A stretch of 64,000 nucleotides of DNA from Sunxiuqinia elliptica (GTDB taxonomy: Bacteria > Bacteroidota > Bacteroidia > Bacteroidales > Prolixibacteraceae), in NCBI RefSeq assembly GCF_900113005.1, contig NZ_FONW01000005.1:212002-276001 (forward strand), in the 5' to 3' direction. Position 1 is the first letter of the stretch. Each line of letters starts with the position of its first letter. The position numbers were made by a program, and so were the translations under genes. Positions 18,201-26,344 of this stretch are shown here, piece by piece. The notes under the pieces were generated by a model. The model worked only from the letters and a program-made list of their open reading frames with translations, was not told the origin of the DNA and made no database searches.

Positions 18201-18743
18201 GATACGGGGGACAATACAGTGGATAATCCCGGCGACCGAAAAATTATTGGGAATAGCCGTCCTCGTTACCAGTATGGTGTAAATGGTTCAGCTGATTGGA
18301 AAAACTTTGGATTATCTTTTATTCTGCAAGGAGTTGGAAAACGGGATGCCTGGATTGGTGGAAATATCATTTTTCCTATGGCTAGCCAGTATGGAACTGT
18401 TTACGCTGACCAGGTTGGTAAAATATGGACACCTGAAAATAAGGACAATGCGTATTATGGTCGTATCTATGAAAATGGAGGAAGCTCTCAGGGGGCAAAT
18501 CAAAGAGTTTCTGATAAGTTCCTGAGTAATGCCGCTTACTTGCGTGTCAAGAATATCACACTTAGTTACAGTTTACCAAAAAGTATTCTGAATAGAATTC
18601 GTTTGAATAATGTTAAGGTATTTTTTAGTGGTGAAAACCTATTTACATTTGATCATCTTCCGCAAGGTATTGACCCGGAAAACCTGACATGGACCTATCC
18701 GCAATACAGAACTTTCTCGTTTGGTGTAAATTTAAACTTATAA
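15285..18743 (+). CDS. SusC-like TonB-dependent receptor (PUL module 2)
   Basis: An outer-membrane importer of 1152 aa with the same order as the module 1 copy: long n-region and signal peptide ending near residue 43, STN domain (about 45-115), carboxypeptidase-like sandwich (about 125-205, G-Q-P-L-P-G-V-T-V-L-V-K-G-T), plug (E-E-V-V-A-V-G-Y-G-T-Q-K-K-V-N-L-T-G-A) and barrel ending in N-L-N-L. The STN domain implies signalling to the anti-sigma factor at 14193. susD starts 4 nt after the stop, so the pair is surely co-transcribed. The barrels of the two SusC proteins differ widely outside conserved blocks, which suggests different ligands. Confidence 0.96.
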   Translation: MEKKRGCDDQWSSLNQTLLKMKLTTFILLLSIMGAFASKSFSQTNRLTMTVQDMRMEDFLKLVENQSSYRFFYSGEIDVDQKVSVSFSDSPINQVLDEVLLNAGITYEIKGRQVILSSSNPAVQTGKIEVNGTIKDSSGQPLPGVTVLVKGTTQGTISDFDGNYTLKDVPADGILVFSFVGMRTEEMAVLGKSVLNITMVEDAIGIEEVVAVGYGTQKKVNLTGAVSAVKMEEVLGERPVTGLGTILQGAVPGFTSSSSAIPGGGNSFNIRGLESINGGAPLVLVDNVVYNDLYLINPDDIESISVLKDASSAAIYGARASFGVILITTKKGKRDENLSISYNNNFAVSTVNSLPKLAAPSDMIQTLKDGEYSSIWSGQNIDTYTELLQDYRNNPAAYPLGWTEANGTKYFLKQTDVMGDMFEPSWKQTHNISVHGGSAKINYRISLGYTDEDGILVTDKDGFKRTSVSSYVSGDITSWLTTSLDIKYNTGDKQYPHLDGSSELRLWPTNRPSYHPDSSLPYGTDGDEYLVMTPANIIKQVDVSERVSDNTRIFSRTEIKPLKGLKAIFEYSYQMGLTDNQNYANYFQVHQGLAESIKPSTKTNPFSTSRATTKYTTINAFANYERTFGVSHNLSGVIGYNQEYNDYRYLKSTAYNMINNELPSLSGTNGLTPPDTEDDYSEYALRGSFFRLNYNYDQKYFIEFNGRYDLSSKFPTDYRAGFFPSVSAAWNLAKESFMESTNRTISLLKLRASYGTLGNQNIENYGFMPTFPIVDGNWIYNGLVPQTMGGLPMVRANYTWEEVNTVNGGIDFGFLNSKLSGSFDIYRRNTIGMLGPAEEFPAVAGATAPKQNAADLKANGWEFSLNWKDNIGEVKYTLGFNLYDSRSYITRYKNDTGLFYDRNEAQKAKRYRTGMEIGEIWGYVTDGFYTASDFDANGALNSDVVSINGVTSHEGDIKYKNLMDDEASENRIDTGDNTVDNPGDRKIIGNSRPRYQYGVNGSADWKNFGLSFILQGVGKRDAWIGGNIIFPMASQYGTVYADQVGKIWTPENKDNAYYGRIYENGGSSQGANQRVSDKFLSNAAYLRVKNITLSYSLPKSILNRIRLNNVKVFFSGENLFTFDHLPQGIDPENLTWTYPQYRTFSFGVNLNL

Positions 18744-18747
18744 GACC

Positions 18748-20640
18748 ATGAAATTCATTAAATATATATTTTTCATAATAATTATAACATCAGTTGGGTG
18801 TAATGATAGCTTCTTGGAGTATTCACCTAAAACATCGGTGAGTGAAAGCACTGCTTTTGTTACTTACGATAACTTTCAAACTTACTCATGGGGTATGTAT
18901 GGAATTTTTGCCAATACTTCCATGAGACAATATGCTGAGTCACATGCTTCAGGAGATGTTCTAGCCAACTACCTTTATAAAAGTAGTGGTACGAATGTTC
19001 AGAATAATCATTGGCAGTGGAATAATATTACTTCGACTACAAATACAGATAATGGCTGGGATTTCAGTTATATGCGTAAAGTAAACATCATGCTTCGCAA
19101 TATTGATGGTTCGCAGATGAGTGAGGCTGATAAAAAACACTGGCGAGCGGTAGGTTTATTCTTTCGTTCGTACCGTTACTATGATTTATTAGCTCGCTAT
19201 GGTGACGTACCATGGTTGGAGGATGTAGTGGCTGACGATGATCTGGATATTCTCTATGGGAAAAGGACTCCCCGAAATGAGGTGGCGAGTAATATTTTGC
19301 GCGACCTGAAATATGCAGAGGAAAATATAAAAGAGAAAGGTGAAGGTGAGAATACGATAAATAGAAACGTAGTACGAGCGCTCATGTCACGTTTTTGTTT
19401 ATTTGAAGGAACATGGCGCAAATACCATTCGCTTTCTGATGCAGAAGTTTACCTCAATGAATGTGAGCGTGTATCAAAACTTTTGATTGATGTTTATCCT
19501 GCAATTGCTGCTAACTATGTTGACCTTTGGTCCTCCGATGACTTATCTTCCGTTCCTGGAGTCATATTGTCTAAACAGTGTGTTGAAGATCTGGAAATGT
19601 CTGGACTTCCTCGTATGGAGCGAGGGGGAAGTCAAAAGGTGTCGTTGCATGCACGTACGGTGGGGCGTTATTTGTGTCAGGATGGTAAGCCCATTGCAAC
19701 GAGTGATCTTTATGAAGGAACTGGAGCCAATGCTACCGTCAATGATGAGTTTAAAAATCGCGATCATCGCTTGTACTGGCGCTGTGTTCCTCCTTATAAA
19801 ACCAATAAAGGAAATGGAGTTGCAGTAACCGATGCAAATCGGGACTCGTGGTGGACTGAAGGGATGGATCCGAAAGATCGTTACTACATTGATTATATGA
19901 ACAATATTAACGATGCCAATCACCAATTTCCTTTGCATACCTGGCAGCCTCAGTTTCTTTCCAGAGTTCCAATGATTCAAACATCTTCTCATTCTTGGGG
20001 GCCGATGCGTAACTATGGCGGTTATTATTTCTACATGTATTATAATACCTACAATGAGTCAGCAATACAGGCTGGAGCAAAATTTGCTGTGACTGATTTT
20101 CCAATTTTTCATATTGAAGAAATTATGTTGAACTATGCCGAGGTTATTTACGAGTTGGGCAAGTTTAATCAATCGGTTGCCGACTTAACCATTAATAAGC
20201 TTAGGGCTCGTGCGAATGTGGCTGCAATGAATGTCAACGAAATAGATGACTCTTTTGACCCGGACAGAGACCCAACAGTTGATCCTGTGGCTTGGGAAAT
20301 TCGCCGGGAACGAATGGTCGAACTACTGGGAGAAGGATTCGGGTTTTATGATATTCGACGATGGAATAGAGGCGAATATTATATAAATCAAAGGCCTTTA
20401 GGCGTGCGTGTTGCTGCATCCGAAAAAGATGATTACTTTGGAAGCGCATCAATTTTTATTACCGAAGCTGATGTCAACCCGGAAGCCTCTGTTACAACCG
20501 ATGACTTAGGACGTGTGGTTTGCGTTGGAGATTTTGTCCAACAAGGGAAAGGTTGGCAAGATTATTATAATCTGAATCCGATACCAAAAACGCAGTTGAT
20601 ACTGAATGAGAACCTGGAGCAAAATCCAGGATGGCAATAA
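18748..20640 (+). CDS. SusD/RagB-like surface glycan-binding lipoprotein (module 2)
   Basis: SusD partner of the protein encoded at 15285. It has a lipoprotein signal (S-V-G-C-N, lipobox Cys at about residue 19), the helical scaffold block W-R-A-V-G-L-F-F-R-S-Y-R-Y-Y-D-L-L-A-R-Y-G-D-V-P and the C-terminal block W-E-I-R-R-E-R-M-V-E-L-L-G-E-G-F-G-F-Y-D-I-R-R-W, ending in Q-N-P-G-W-Q. At 630 aa it is somewhat longer than the module 1 protein. A hairpin follows, then a sulfatase on the same strand. Confidence 0.95.
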   Translation: MKFIKYIFFIIIITSVGCNDSFLEYSPKTSVSESTAFVTYDNFQTYSWGMYGIFANTSMRQYAESHASGDVLANYLYKSSGTNVQNNHWQWNNITSTTNTDNGWDFSYMRKVNIMLRNIDGSQMSEADKKHWRAVGLFFRSYRYYDLLARYGDVPWLEDVVADDDLDILYGKRTPRNEVASNILRDLKYAEENIKEKGEGENTINRNVVRALMSRFCLFEGTWRKYHSLSDAEVYLNECERVSKLLIDVYPAIAANYVDLWSSDDLSSVPGVILSKQCVEDLEMSGLPRMERGGSQKVSLHARTVGRYLCQDGKPIATSDLYEGTGANATVNDEFKNRDHRLYWRCVPPYKTNKGNGVAVTDANRDSWWTEGMDPKDRYYIDYMNNINDANHQFPLHTWQPQFLSRVPMIQTSSHSWGPMRNYGGYYFYMYYNTYNESAIQAGAKFAVTDFPIFHIEEIMLNYAEVIYELGKFNQSVADLTINKLRARANVAAMNVNEIDDSFDPDRDPTVDPVAWEIRRERMVELLGEGFGFYDIRRWNRGEYYINQRPLGVRVAASEKDDYFGSASIFITEADVNPEASVTTDDLGRVVCVGDFVQQGKGWQDYYNLNPIPKTQLILNENLEQNPGWQ

Positions 20641-20655
20641 ATTATTTTTGAGATC

Positions 20656-20688
20656 AGGTGGCTTTTATTTTTTTGATAAAGGCCACTT
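20656..20688 (+). terminator. Hairpin between susD and the second sulfatase
   Basis: Arms 20656-20668 and 20676-20688 pair over 13 bp with two G-U pairs around a T-rich loop. TTGGTTTAAAT follows, so the T-run is weak. It may reduce rather than stop read-through into the sulfatase at 20709. Confidence 0.6.
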
Positions 20689-20708
20689 GGTTTAAATAGA
20701 GTTTACGT

Positions 20709-22292
20709 ATGAATAATTTTTTTATAGCTCTCGCTGGAGTTGCCGGTTTGGCCGGATGTCAGGCAATAGACAAGCCTGAAAATAAGTTGCCCAATGTTGT
20801 TTTTATTTATGCCGATGATTTGGGGCGTGGCATGTTGTCGTATGAAGGACAACAAATCGTAAAGACACCGAATATTGATCGGATTGCAGCAGAAGGAATC
20901 CGGTTTAGTAATGTTCGGGGCTGCATGTTTTGTGCACCGGCCCGGGCAAGCCTTTTAACTGGCTACCATGATTGCCATACCAATAAGTGGCAGATTACGA
21001 GTGGCGGTGCTTACAAGAAGGTTTTTGATGGCGAGGTTACGGCTGATGAAATTTCTCAAGCATTAGACAAGCAGGTTGGGAATTCAAATACCTCTACAAC
21101 AACCTTGGCTGAGGTATTTAAAAAAGCGGGCTACACAACTGGTCAGGTAGGCAAGTTGGAGTGGGGCTTTTCGGTTTCGTTTGAAGAGATGAAACAGCAT
21201 GGCTGGGATTATTACTATGGCTATCTTGATCATGTGATGGCCCATGGTTTTTACCCTCCTTATATGTTCGAAAATGGACAGAAAATTGATATCCCGGGTA
21301 ATACCCGAAAAGATTGTGGAAAAACAATCGAGCGGGAAACGCCAAAAGCGTATAAGGAACGGTGGAATATGAAAGGCAAGAGTTTATATTCTCAAAACTT
21401 GTTTCTGGATAAGATGCTTTCTTTCATTCGCGAAAACAAAGACCGTCCGTTTTTTCTGTACCATCCAACACAATTACCACACGGTCCGGTTGCCATTCCT
21501 GAGGTACATGATGACTTTAAGAATGACGATCGCTTGACTCAAATCGAAAAGGAATATGCTTCGATGGTGAAAATGCTGGACGATCACGTTGGCGTGATTA
21601 TGCAGGAGCTGGAAAAGCTCGGTTTGGAAGAAAATACCATGATTATTTTTAGCTCGGATAATGGCCATGAAATCTACTATTCGCAAGAAGGACGAATTCT
21701 TAAGCCGGTTCGAAATATGCAAACCGGAGAGCGATTTGATAATGTTACAACGAAGTTTTACTCTGAGCTGGGAGGCGATGTGTTTAATGGTAACGATGGC
21801 ATGGCCGGGTTAAAGTATGACAGCTGGGAAGGAGGATTAAGAGTCCCCTTGCTTGTGAAATGGCCCGGTAAGATTGAAGGTGGACAGGAGGCGAATAACC
21901 TGGTGGCTAACTATGATTTGGTACCTACATTTGCCGATTTATTGGGCATCGAATTGGAGGAGTCAAAAGATGGAATTTCGATCATGCCGATACTGACAGG
22001 AGCGGATAAAACGACAGAACATGATTACACGATTAACTCGTCCATGTATGGAGGAACGATCGTGACTAAGGAAGGGTGGAAGCTTCGGAACTATTACGGC
22101 AAAGATATCTTCCAATTGTACTATTTACCGGATGATTACCGCGAAGAGAACGATTTGGCTGCTCAGTTTCCTGAAAAGGTTGAAGAGCTTAAAATGATTT
22201 TAACCAAAGAGTGCAATGGTGATTTGGCCAATGGGCAATTTACTTACCAGAAGTTTGTACTCCCAATGGTAAAAATTGATACGAACGAATAA
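20709..22292 (+). CDS. Sulfatase lipoprotein, S1 family
   Basis: The second sulfatase, 527 aa, lipidated at Cys17 (L-A-G-C). Metal-binding D-D (37-38) lies in Y-A-D-D-L-G-R-G. The formylglycine motif is C-A-P-A-R at 75-79, so Cys75 is the modified residue; it fits C-x-P-x-R. It also has S-S-D-N-G-H-E and the C-terminal D-L-A-A-Q-F-P block. The G-R-G after D-D-L-G instead of G-Y-G-D and the long insertion at 95-125 separate it from the sulfatase at 1394, so the two probably attack different sulfate positions. It lies directly behind susD of module 2. Confidence 0.92.
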   Translation: MNNFFIALAGVAGLAGCQAIDKPENKLPNVVFIYADDLGRGMLSYEGQQIVKTPNIDRIAAEGIRFSNVRGCMFCAPARASLLTGYHDCHTNKWQITSGGAYKKVFDGEVTADEISQALDKQVGNSNTSTTTLAEVFKKAGYTTGQVGKLEWGFSVSFEEMKQHGWDYYYGYLDHVMAHGFYPPYMFENGQKIDIPGNTRKDCGKTIERETPKAYKERWNMKGKSLYSQNLFLDKMLSFIRENKDRPFFLYHPTQLPHGPVAIPEVHDDFKNDDRLTQIEKEYASMVKMLDDHVGVIMQELEKLGLEENTMIIFSSDNGHEIYYSQEGRILKPVRNMQTGERFDNVTTKFYSELGGDVFNGNDGMAGLKYDSWEGGLRVPLLVKWPGKIEGGQEANNLVANYDLVPTFADLLGIELEESKDGISIMPILTGADKTTEHDYTINSSMYGGTIVTKEGWKLRNYYGKDIFQLYYLPDDYREENDLAAQFPEKVEELKMILTKECNGDLANGQFTYQKFVLPMVKIDTNE

Positions 22293-22418
22293 GACTATGA
22301 GATTTCTGAAATGACGAATCTAAAGTAGCTCGTTGAATCTTTATAATCGTCCGAGCTTTAATGTTCTTGGGATTCTGCGGCATGTTTGTTAAGTTGTTTT
22401 AAAGCCTATGCTCCAATT

Positions 22419-22462
22419 ATCTATTGTCTAATATCTGAAAATCTAATGTCTAATAATCTAAG
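22419..22462. repeat. TCTAAT-type microrepeat stretch
   Basis: A run of near-copies of TCTAAT/TCTGAA at 7-8-nt spacing in the gap before the GH95-like gene. It contains ATCTGAAAATCTAAT (22433-22447), which is close to motifs at 3590-3604 and 32022-32036. Confidence 0.5.
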
Positions 22463-22484
22463 GAACTACTAACTACTTAATTGA

Positions 22485-24773
22485 ATGAAAATGAAACCTA
22501 CCCTGATTGTCTTGTTATTTACTTTGTTGGTCTCCTGCGTCGCCAACGGAAAACAGGAACAAAATCCGAAGAATAACTTAGTATTTAATGAGCTGGCTGC
22601 TACCTGGGATGAAGCGATGCCTTTGGGGAATGCCATGGTCGGTGCACTCGTCTGGAAGAAAGAGGGCAAGCTGCGTTTTTCACTTGATCGTGCTGATCTT
22701 TGGGATTTACGCCCAATGGCAAACATCGATTTTAATCAATGGACATTTGAAGATGTTTATGAGCACTGGAAAGCCGAAGAATACAAAAAAGTACAAGAGG
22801 TATTTGATACACCTTATAATCAGTCGCCGGCTCCTTCAAAAATCCCTGCTGGCGCCTTGGAGTTTGATATTGAAAAGTTGGGTACTGTAAAAGAAGTGAA
22901 GTTGGAGCTAGAAACGGCATCCTGTGTGGTTTCTTGGGAAAATGGTGCAAAGCTAACGACCTTTGTGCATGCAGAGAAGCCAATTGGTTGGTACCGCTTT
23001 GAGAATTTGCCTGAAGACTTGGGAATTGAGCTTATTTCGCCAGCGTATAACCGGGAGAATAATGAAGGTTATACCAGCCAGTCTCGAAATGACTTGAATC
23101 AATTGGGCTATGAGCAGGGAGAAATTACTAAAGACAACAACTCCCTGACATACAATCAACACGGATGGGGCGATTTTGCGTACCAGATCCATACCTCGTG
23201 GCAGCAGACCGAAAACAGCTTGGAAGGTTGTTGGTCGGTTTCTTCCGAAAATGATAAAAAAGATAGTCAACCACTAGCAAGTGAGTGGGTGAAACAGGAA
23301 TTGACCCAGGGACTTGAGTCTTCCTTAGCAGAACACTTAGCATGGTGGAAAAGCTATTGGGCAAAGTCGGCAATTAGCATTCCTGATTCGGTGTTACAGC
23401 GCCAATATGATTTGGAAATGTATAAATTTGGATCCGCTGCAAGGCCCGATGCGCCCCCTATTTGTTTGCAATCAGTTTGGACGGCAGACCATGGGAAGTT
23501 ACCACCTTGGAAAGGCGATTTTCACCACGACCTAAATACCCAGCTAAGCTATTGGCCATCTTACACCGGAAATTACCTGGATTTGGAAGAAGGTTTTCTG
23601 AATTGGTTGTGGAAGTATCGGCCAACATTTAAGAAATATACCAAGGAGTATTTCGGTGTTGAAGGAATGAATGTTCCGGGTGTGAGTACCTTAGAAGGAG
23701 AACCGATGGGCGGCTGGATCCAATACTCCATGGGGCAAACAGTGGCTGCTTGGTTAGGACACCATTTTTACCTGCATTGGAAATATTCAATGGATCGCGA
23801 CTTCCTAAAAGAACGTGCTTATCCCTGGTTGAAAGATGTGGCGGTGTTTTTTGATAATATGGCCATCAAAGCGGAGGATGGGACGCGAAAACTGAAAATG
23901 AGCTCGAGCCCAGAGATCTATAATAACTCGTCTAAAGCTTGGTTTTCAGAAACTACGAATTTTGACTTGGCTTTGATTCGCTGGACGTATGAGAAAGCAG
24001 CAGAGCTAGCAGGTGAATTGGGATTGCAAGAAGAACGCAACGCTTGGCTGCAAATACTTTCAGAGTGGCCTGAGTTGGCTGTTGATTCGGAAACAGGATT
24101 GATGTTCGCCCCGGAGTTCCCCTATAACGAGTCGCACCGCCATTTCTCGCACCTGATGGCATACCATCCCTTAGGAACAATTGATTTTTCAAAAGGGGAA
24201 AAGGATCAGGAGATTATCCGAAATACACTGGAGAACCTCGAAAAACAGGGACCAGATTATTGGACAGGCTATTCGTATAGTTGGCAAGGAAACCTTTACG
24301 CACGGGCTTTCGAAGGAGAGAAAACAGCAGAAGCGCTTCGTGTTTTTGCTGAATGCTTTTGTTTGAGAAATTCATTTCATGTGAATGGCGACCAATGTAA
24401 AGCCGGGCACTCAAAAATGACTTATCGTCCATTTACCTTGGAGGGGAACTTTGCTTTTGCAGCCGGTGTGCAGGATATGTTAATCCAAAGCCATACCGGA
24501 GTCGTAAGAATTTTTCCGGCGATTCCAACGGATTGGAAAGACGTTCGCTTTCAACATTTGCGTACGCAAGGGGCTTTTTTAGTATCAGCTGAAAAGCAGG
24601 AAGGATTGCCAGTTTCGGTAACCGTAAAATCTGAAAAAGGAGGAGTGTTTAAACTTCATAATCCTTTTGGAAATCATGATTTCAACGTTGATGGTCCTGA
24701 TTTTGCTCTTGATTCAGGGATAATTAAGATTAACATGGAGGCAGGACAAGTGGTTAAGTTGACCTTAAAATAG
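22485..24773 (+). CDS. GH95-like glycosidase with altered active-site residues
   Basis: An exported 762-aa enzyme (signal or lipoprotein signal, L-L-V-S-C, Cys18) with the GH95 plan: N-terminal beta domain (W-D-E-A-M-P-L-G-N-A-M-V-G-A, 41-54), (alpha/alpha)6 barrel and C-terminal sheet domain. GH95 acts on alpha-L-fucosides or alpha-L-galactosides. Recognisable blocks are H-H-D-L-N-T-Q-L-S-Y-W-P (347-358), S-S-P-E (474-477, candidate acid E477), H-R-H-F-S-H-L (551-557) and P-F-T-L-E-G-N-F (649-656). Where I recall the family having N-x-N-T and I-D-G-N-F, this protein has D349-L-N351-T and L-E653-G-N-F. Hence chemistry or substrate may be shifted. It follows the module 2 sulfatase on the same strand. 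Confidence 0.72.
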   Translation: MKMKPTLIVLLFTLLVSCVANGKQEQNPKNNLVFNELAATWDEAMPLGNAMVGALVWKKEGKLRFSLDRADLWDLRPMANIDFNQWTFEDVYEHWKAEEYKKVQEVFDTPYNQSPAPSKIPAGALEFDIEKLGTVKEVKLELETASCVVSWENGAKLTTFVHAEKPIGWYRFENLPEDLGIELISPAYNRENNEGYTSQSRNDLNQLGYEQGEITKDNNSLTYNQHGWGDFAYQIHTSWQQTENSLEGCWSVSSENDKKDSQPLASEWVKQELTQGLESSLAEHLAWWKSYWAKSAISIPDSVLQRQYDLEMYKFGSAARPDAPPICLQSVWTADHGKLPPWKGDFHHDLNTQLSYWPSYTGNYLDLEEGFLNWLWKYRPTFKKYTKEYFGVEGMNVPGVSTLEGEPMGGWIQYSMGQTVAAWLGHHFYLHWKYSMDRDFLKERAYPWLKDVAVFFDNMAIKAEDGTRKLKMSSSPEIYNNSSKAWFSETTNFDLALIRWTYEKAAELAGELGLQEERNAWLQILSEWPELAVDSETGLMFAPEFPYNESHRHFSHLMAYHPLGTIDFSKGEKDQEIIRNTLENLEKQGPDYWTGYSYSWQGNLYARAFEGEKTAEALRVFAECFCLRNSFHVNGDQCKAGHSKMTYRPFTLEGNFAFAAGVQDMLIQSHTGVVRIFPAIPTDWKDVRFQHLRTQGAFLVSAEKQEGLPVSVTVKSEKGGVFKLHNPFGNHDFNVDGPDFALDSGIIKINMEAGQVVKLTLK

Positions 24774-25026
24774 GTATGAAATAGCTTTAGAATTGCAAGC
24801 ACAAAAGGGGAGAGCGTTTTGTCGCTATCCATATGGCTTGTTACTCCAAGATAAAAGCCAATCTTTTCAGTCGAATGTGGATTTCCACGAATCAATGACT
24901 GTAGAGATTGGTTTTTTTATTCTGATCGACCGGATTTATAAGCCAACAGAGGCACCAAAATTCTTGAAGGTGTTTTGTGTGTTTTTCAGATGATTTTTAG
25001 TTAGTTTTAGATTCACTAAAAAACCT

Positions 25027-26232
25027 ATGGAACAAACAACAAGCTCAACTAAATCTCAGCGCGTGCTTTCGATAGATATCATGCGTGGTTTAACTCTTTT
25101 TTTAATGCTTTTTGTGAATGACCTTTTTGTGCCCGGAGCACCAAAATGGATGGTTCACACCCCCGCCGATTTTGATGGAATGGGATTAGCAGACTGGGTT
25201 TTCCCCGGTTTCCTTTTTATGGTCGGACTTTCTGTCCCTTTTGCTTTTGCCTCTCGTTTAAAGAAAGGAGACCGTAAACCACAACTCCTTGGACACATTT
25301 TGGTGCGTACCATCAGTTTACTAATTATTGGAGTCCTGATGCTGAATGCCGGACGGATTAATCCTGAGTTGACAGGAATGAACCGTTTTGTCTGGGCGAT
25401 CTTGATGTACCTGTGTGTGTTCCTCATTTGGAACAAGTATCCTTTAAATCCAAATTATAAAAAGCTTTTCATAGGATTGAAAACCCTTGGTATTTTGGGC
25501 TTGGTAGCCTTGGTTGCAATATACCGAGCCGGAGAATCTGGGCAGGTGGAGTGGTTAAGAACAGGCTGGTGGGGAATCCTCGGATTGATTGGCTGGGGAT
25601 ACTTTGCAGCTTCCGTCACATTCTTAATTGTTGGCGAACGGATGTTGGGAATTGTGGCTGGCTGGTTATTGTTTTTTGTGTTGAATGTTTTGTCGCAGCT
25701 ACAGTTACTTGGAGGGTTGGATGTAATCAAACCTGTTTTTGGCGTACTCCTGTCAGGAAGTACCCCTTCAATAGTTATGGCTGGCTTAGTTGTTGGCTTG
25801 TTACTCAAGCAGCAGGGAAAGAATAAACAACGGTTTTTAATGATTCTTGTGTTGATGGGGATCGCTTCGTTGGTTGCTGGCTTGGTGTTGCGGCAGTGGT
25901 TTATTGTTTCTAAAATTCAGGCGACACCCAGTTGGGGAATGCTTTGTAATGGCATTAGCATGTTGCTTTTTGCTTTGTTGTACCTGGTGCTCGATGTTTG
26001 GAAAAAACAGCAATGGTCGCGAGTGTTTCTGCCAGCTGGGCAAAACTCCCTAACAACTTACTTGGCGCCCGATATTTTTTATTACCTGATTTGGGGATTG
26101 AGCTTGCCTATTTTGTTTTACAAGCAAGAAGATAGTCAGTTGTTGGTTGTTGCAGGATCATTGGTGTGGGCTTTTGCCATGGTGGGCTTTGCTGCGTTGT
26201 TAGCGCGAATCAATATTCGATTAAAATTATAG
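25027..26232 (+). CDS. NagX/HGSNAT-like membrane acyltransferase (DUF5009)
   Basis: An inner-membrane protein of 401 aa with about 10-11 hydrophobic helices. The N-terminal R-V-L-S-I-D-I-M-R-G-L-T block and D-W-V-F-P-G-F-L-F-M-V-G-L-S are characteristic of the heparan-alpha-glucosaminide N-acetyltransferase-like family (DUF5009), which includes the NagX proteins of N-acetylglucosamine utilisation loci. It lies between a GH95-like and a GH20-like gene, which fits a role in handling amino-sugar products of the glycan. Whether it transports or acetylates is not known from the sequence. Confidence 0.8.
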   Translation: MEQTTSSTKSQRVLSIDIMRGLTLFLMLFVNDLFVPGAPKWMVHTPADFDGMGLADWVFPGFLFMVGLSVPFAFASRLKKGDRKPQLLGHILVRTISLLIIGVLMLNAGRINPELTGMNRFVWAILMYLCVFLIWNKYPLNPNYKKLFIGLKTLGILGLVALVAIYRAGESGQVEWLRTGWWGILGLIGWGYFAASVTFLIVGERMLGIVAGWLLFFVLNVLSQLQLLGGLDVIKPVFGVLLSGSTPSIVMAGLVVGLLLKQQGKNKQRFLMILVLMGIASLVAGLVLRQWFIVSKIQATPSWGMLCNGISMLLFALLYLVLDVWKKQQWSRVFLPAGQNSLTTYLAPDIFYYLIWGLSLPILFYKQEDSQLLVVAGSLVWAFAMVGFAALLARINIRLKL

Positions 26233-26344
26233 AACGAACGCTAACTTATTCTCTTTTACTGATTGACAAAGTTTGAACTGCTAAAAGCTTTTGAAATCTT
26301 GCTGCGAAATGGCTTAATCGCTAAAAACGAATGAAACTAAACAG

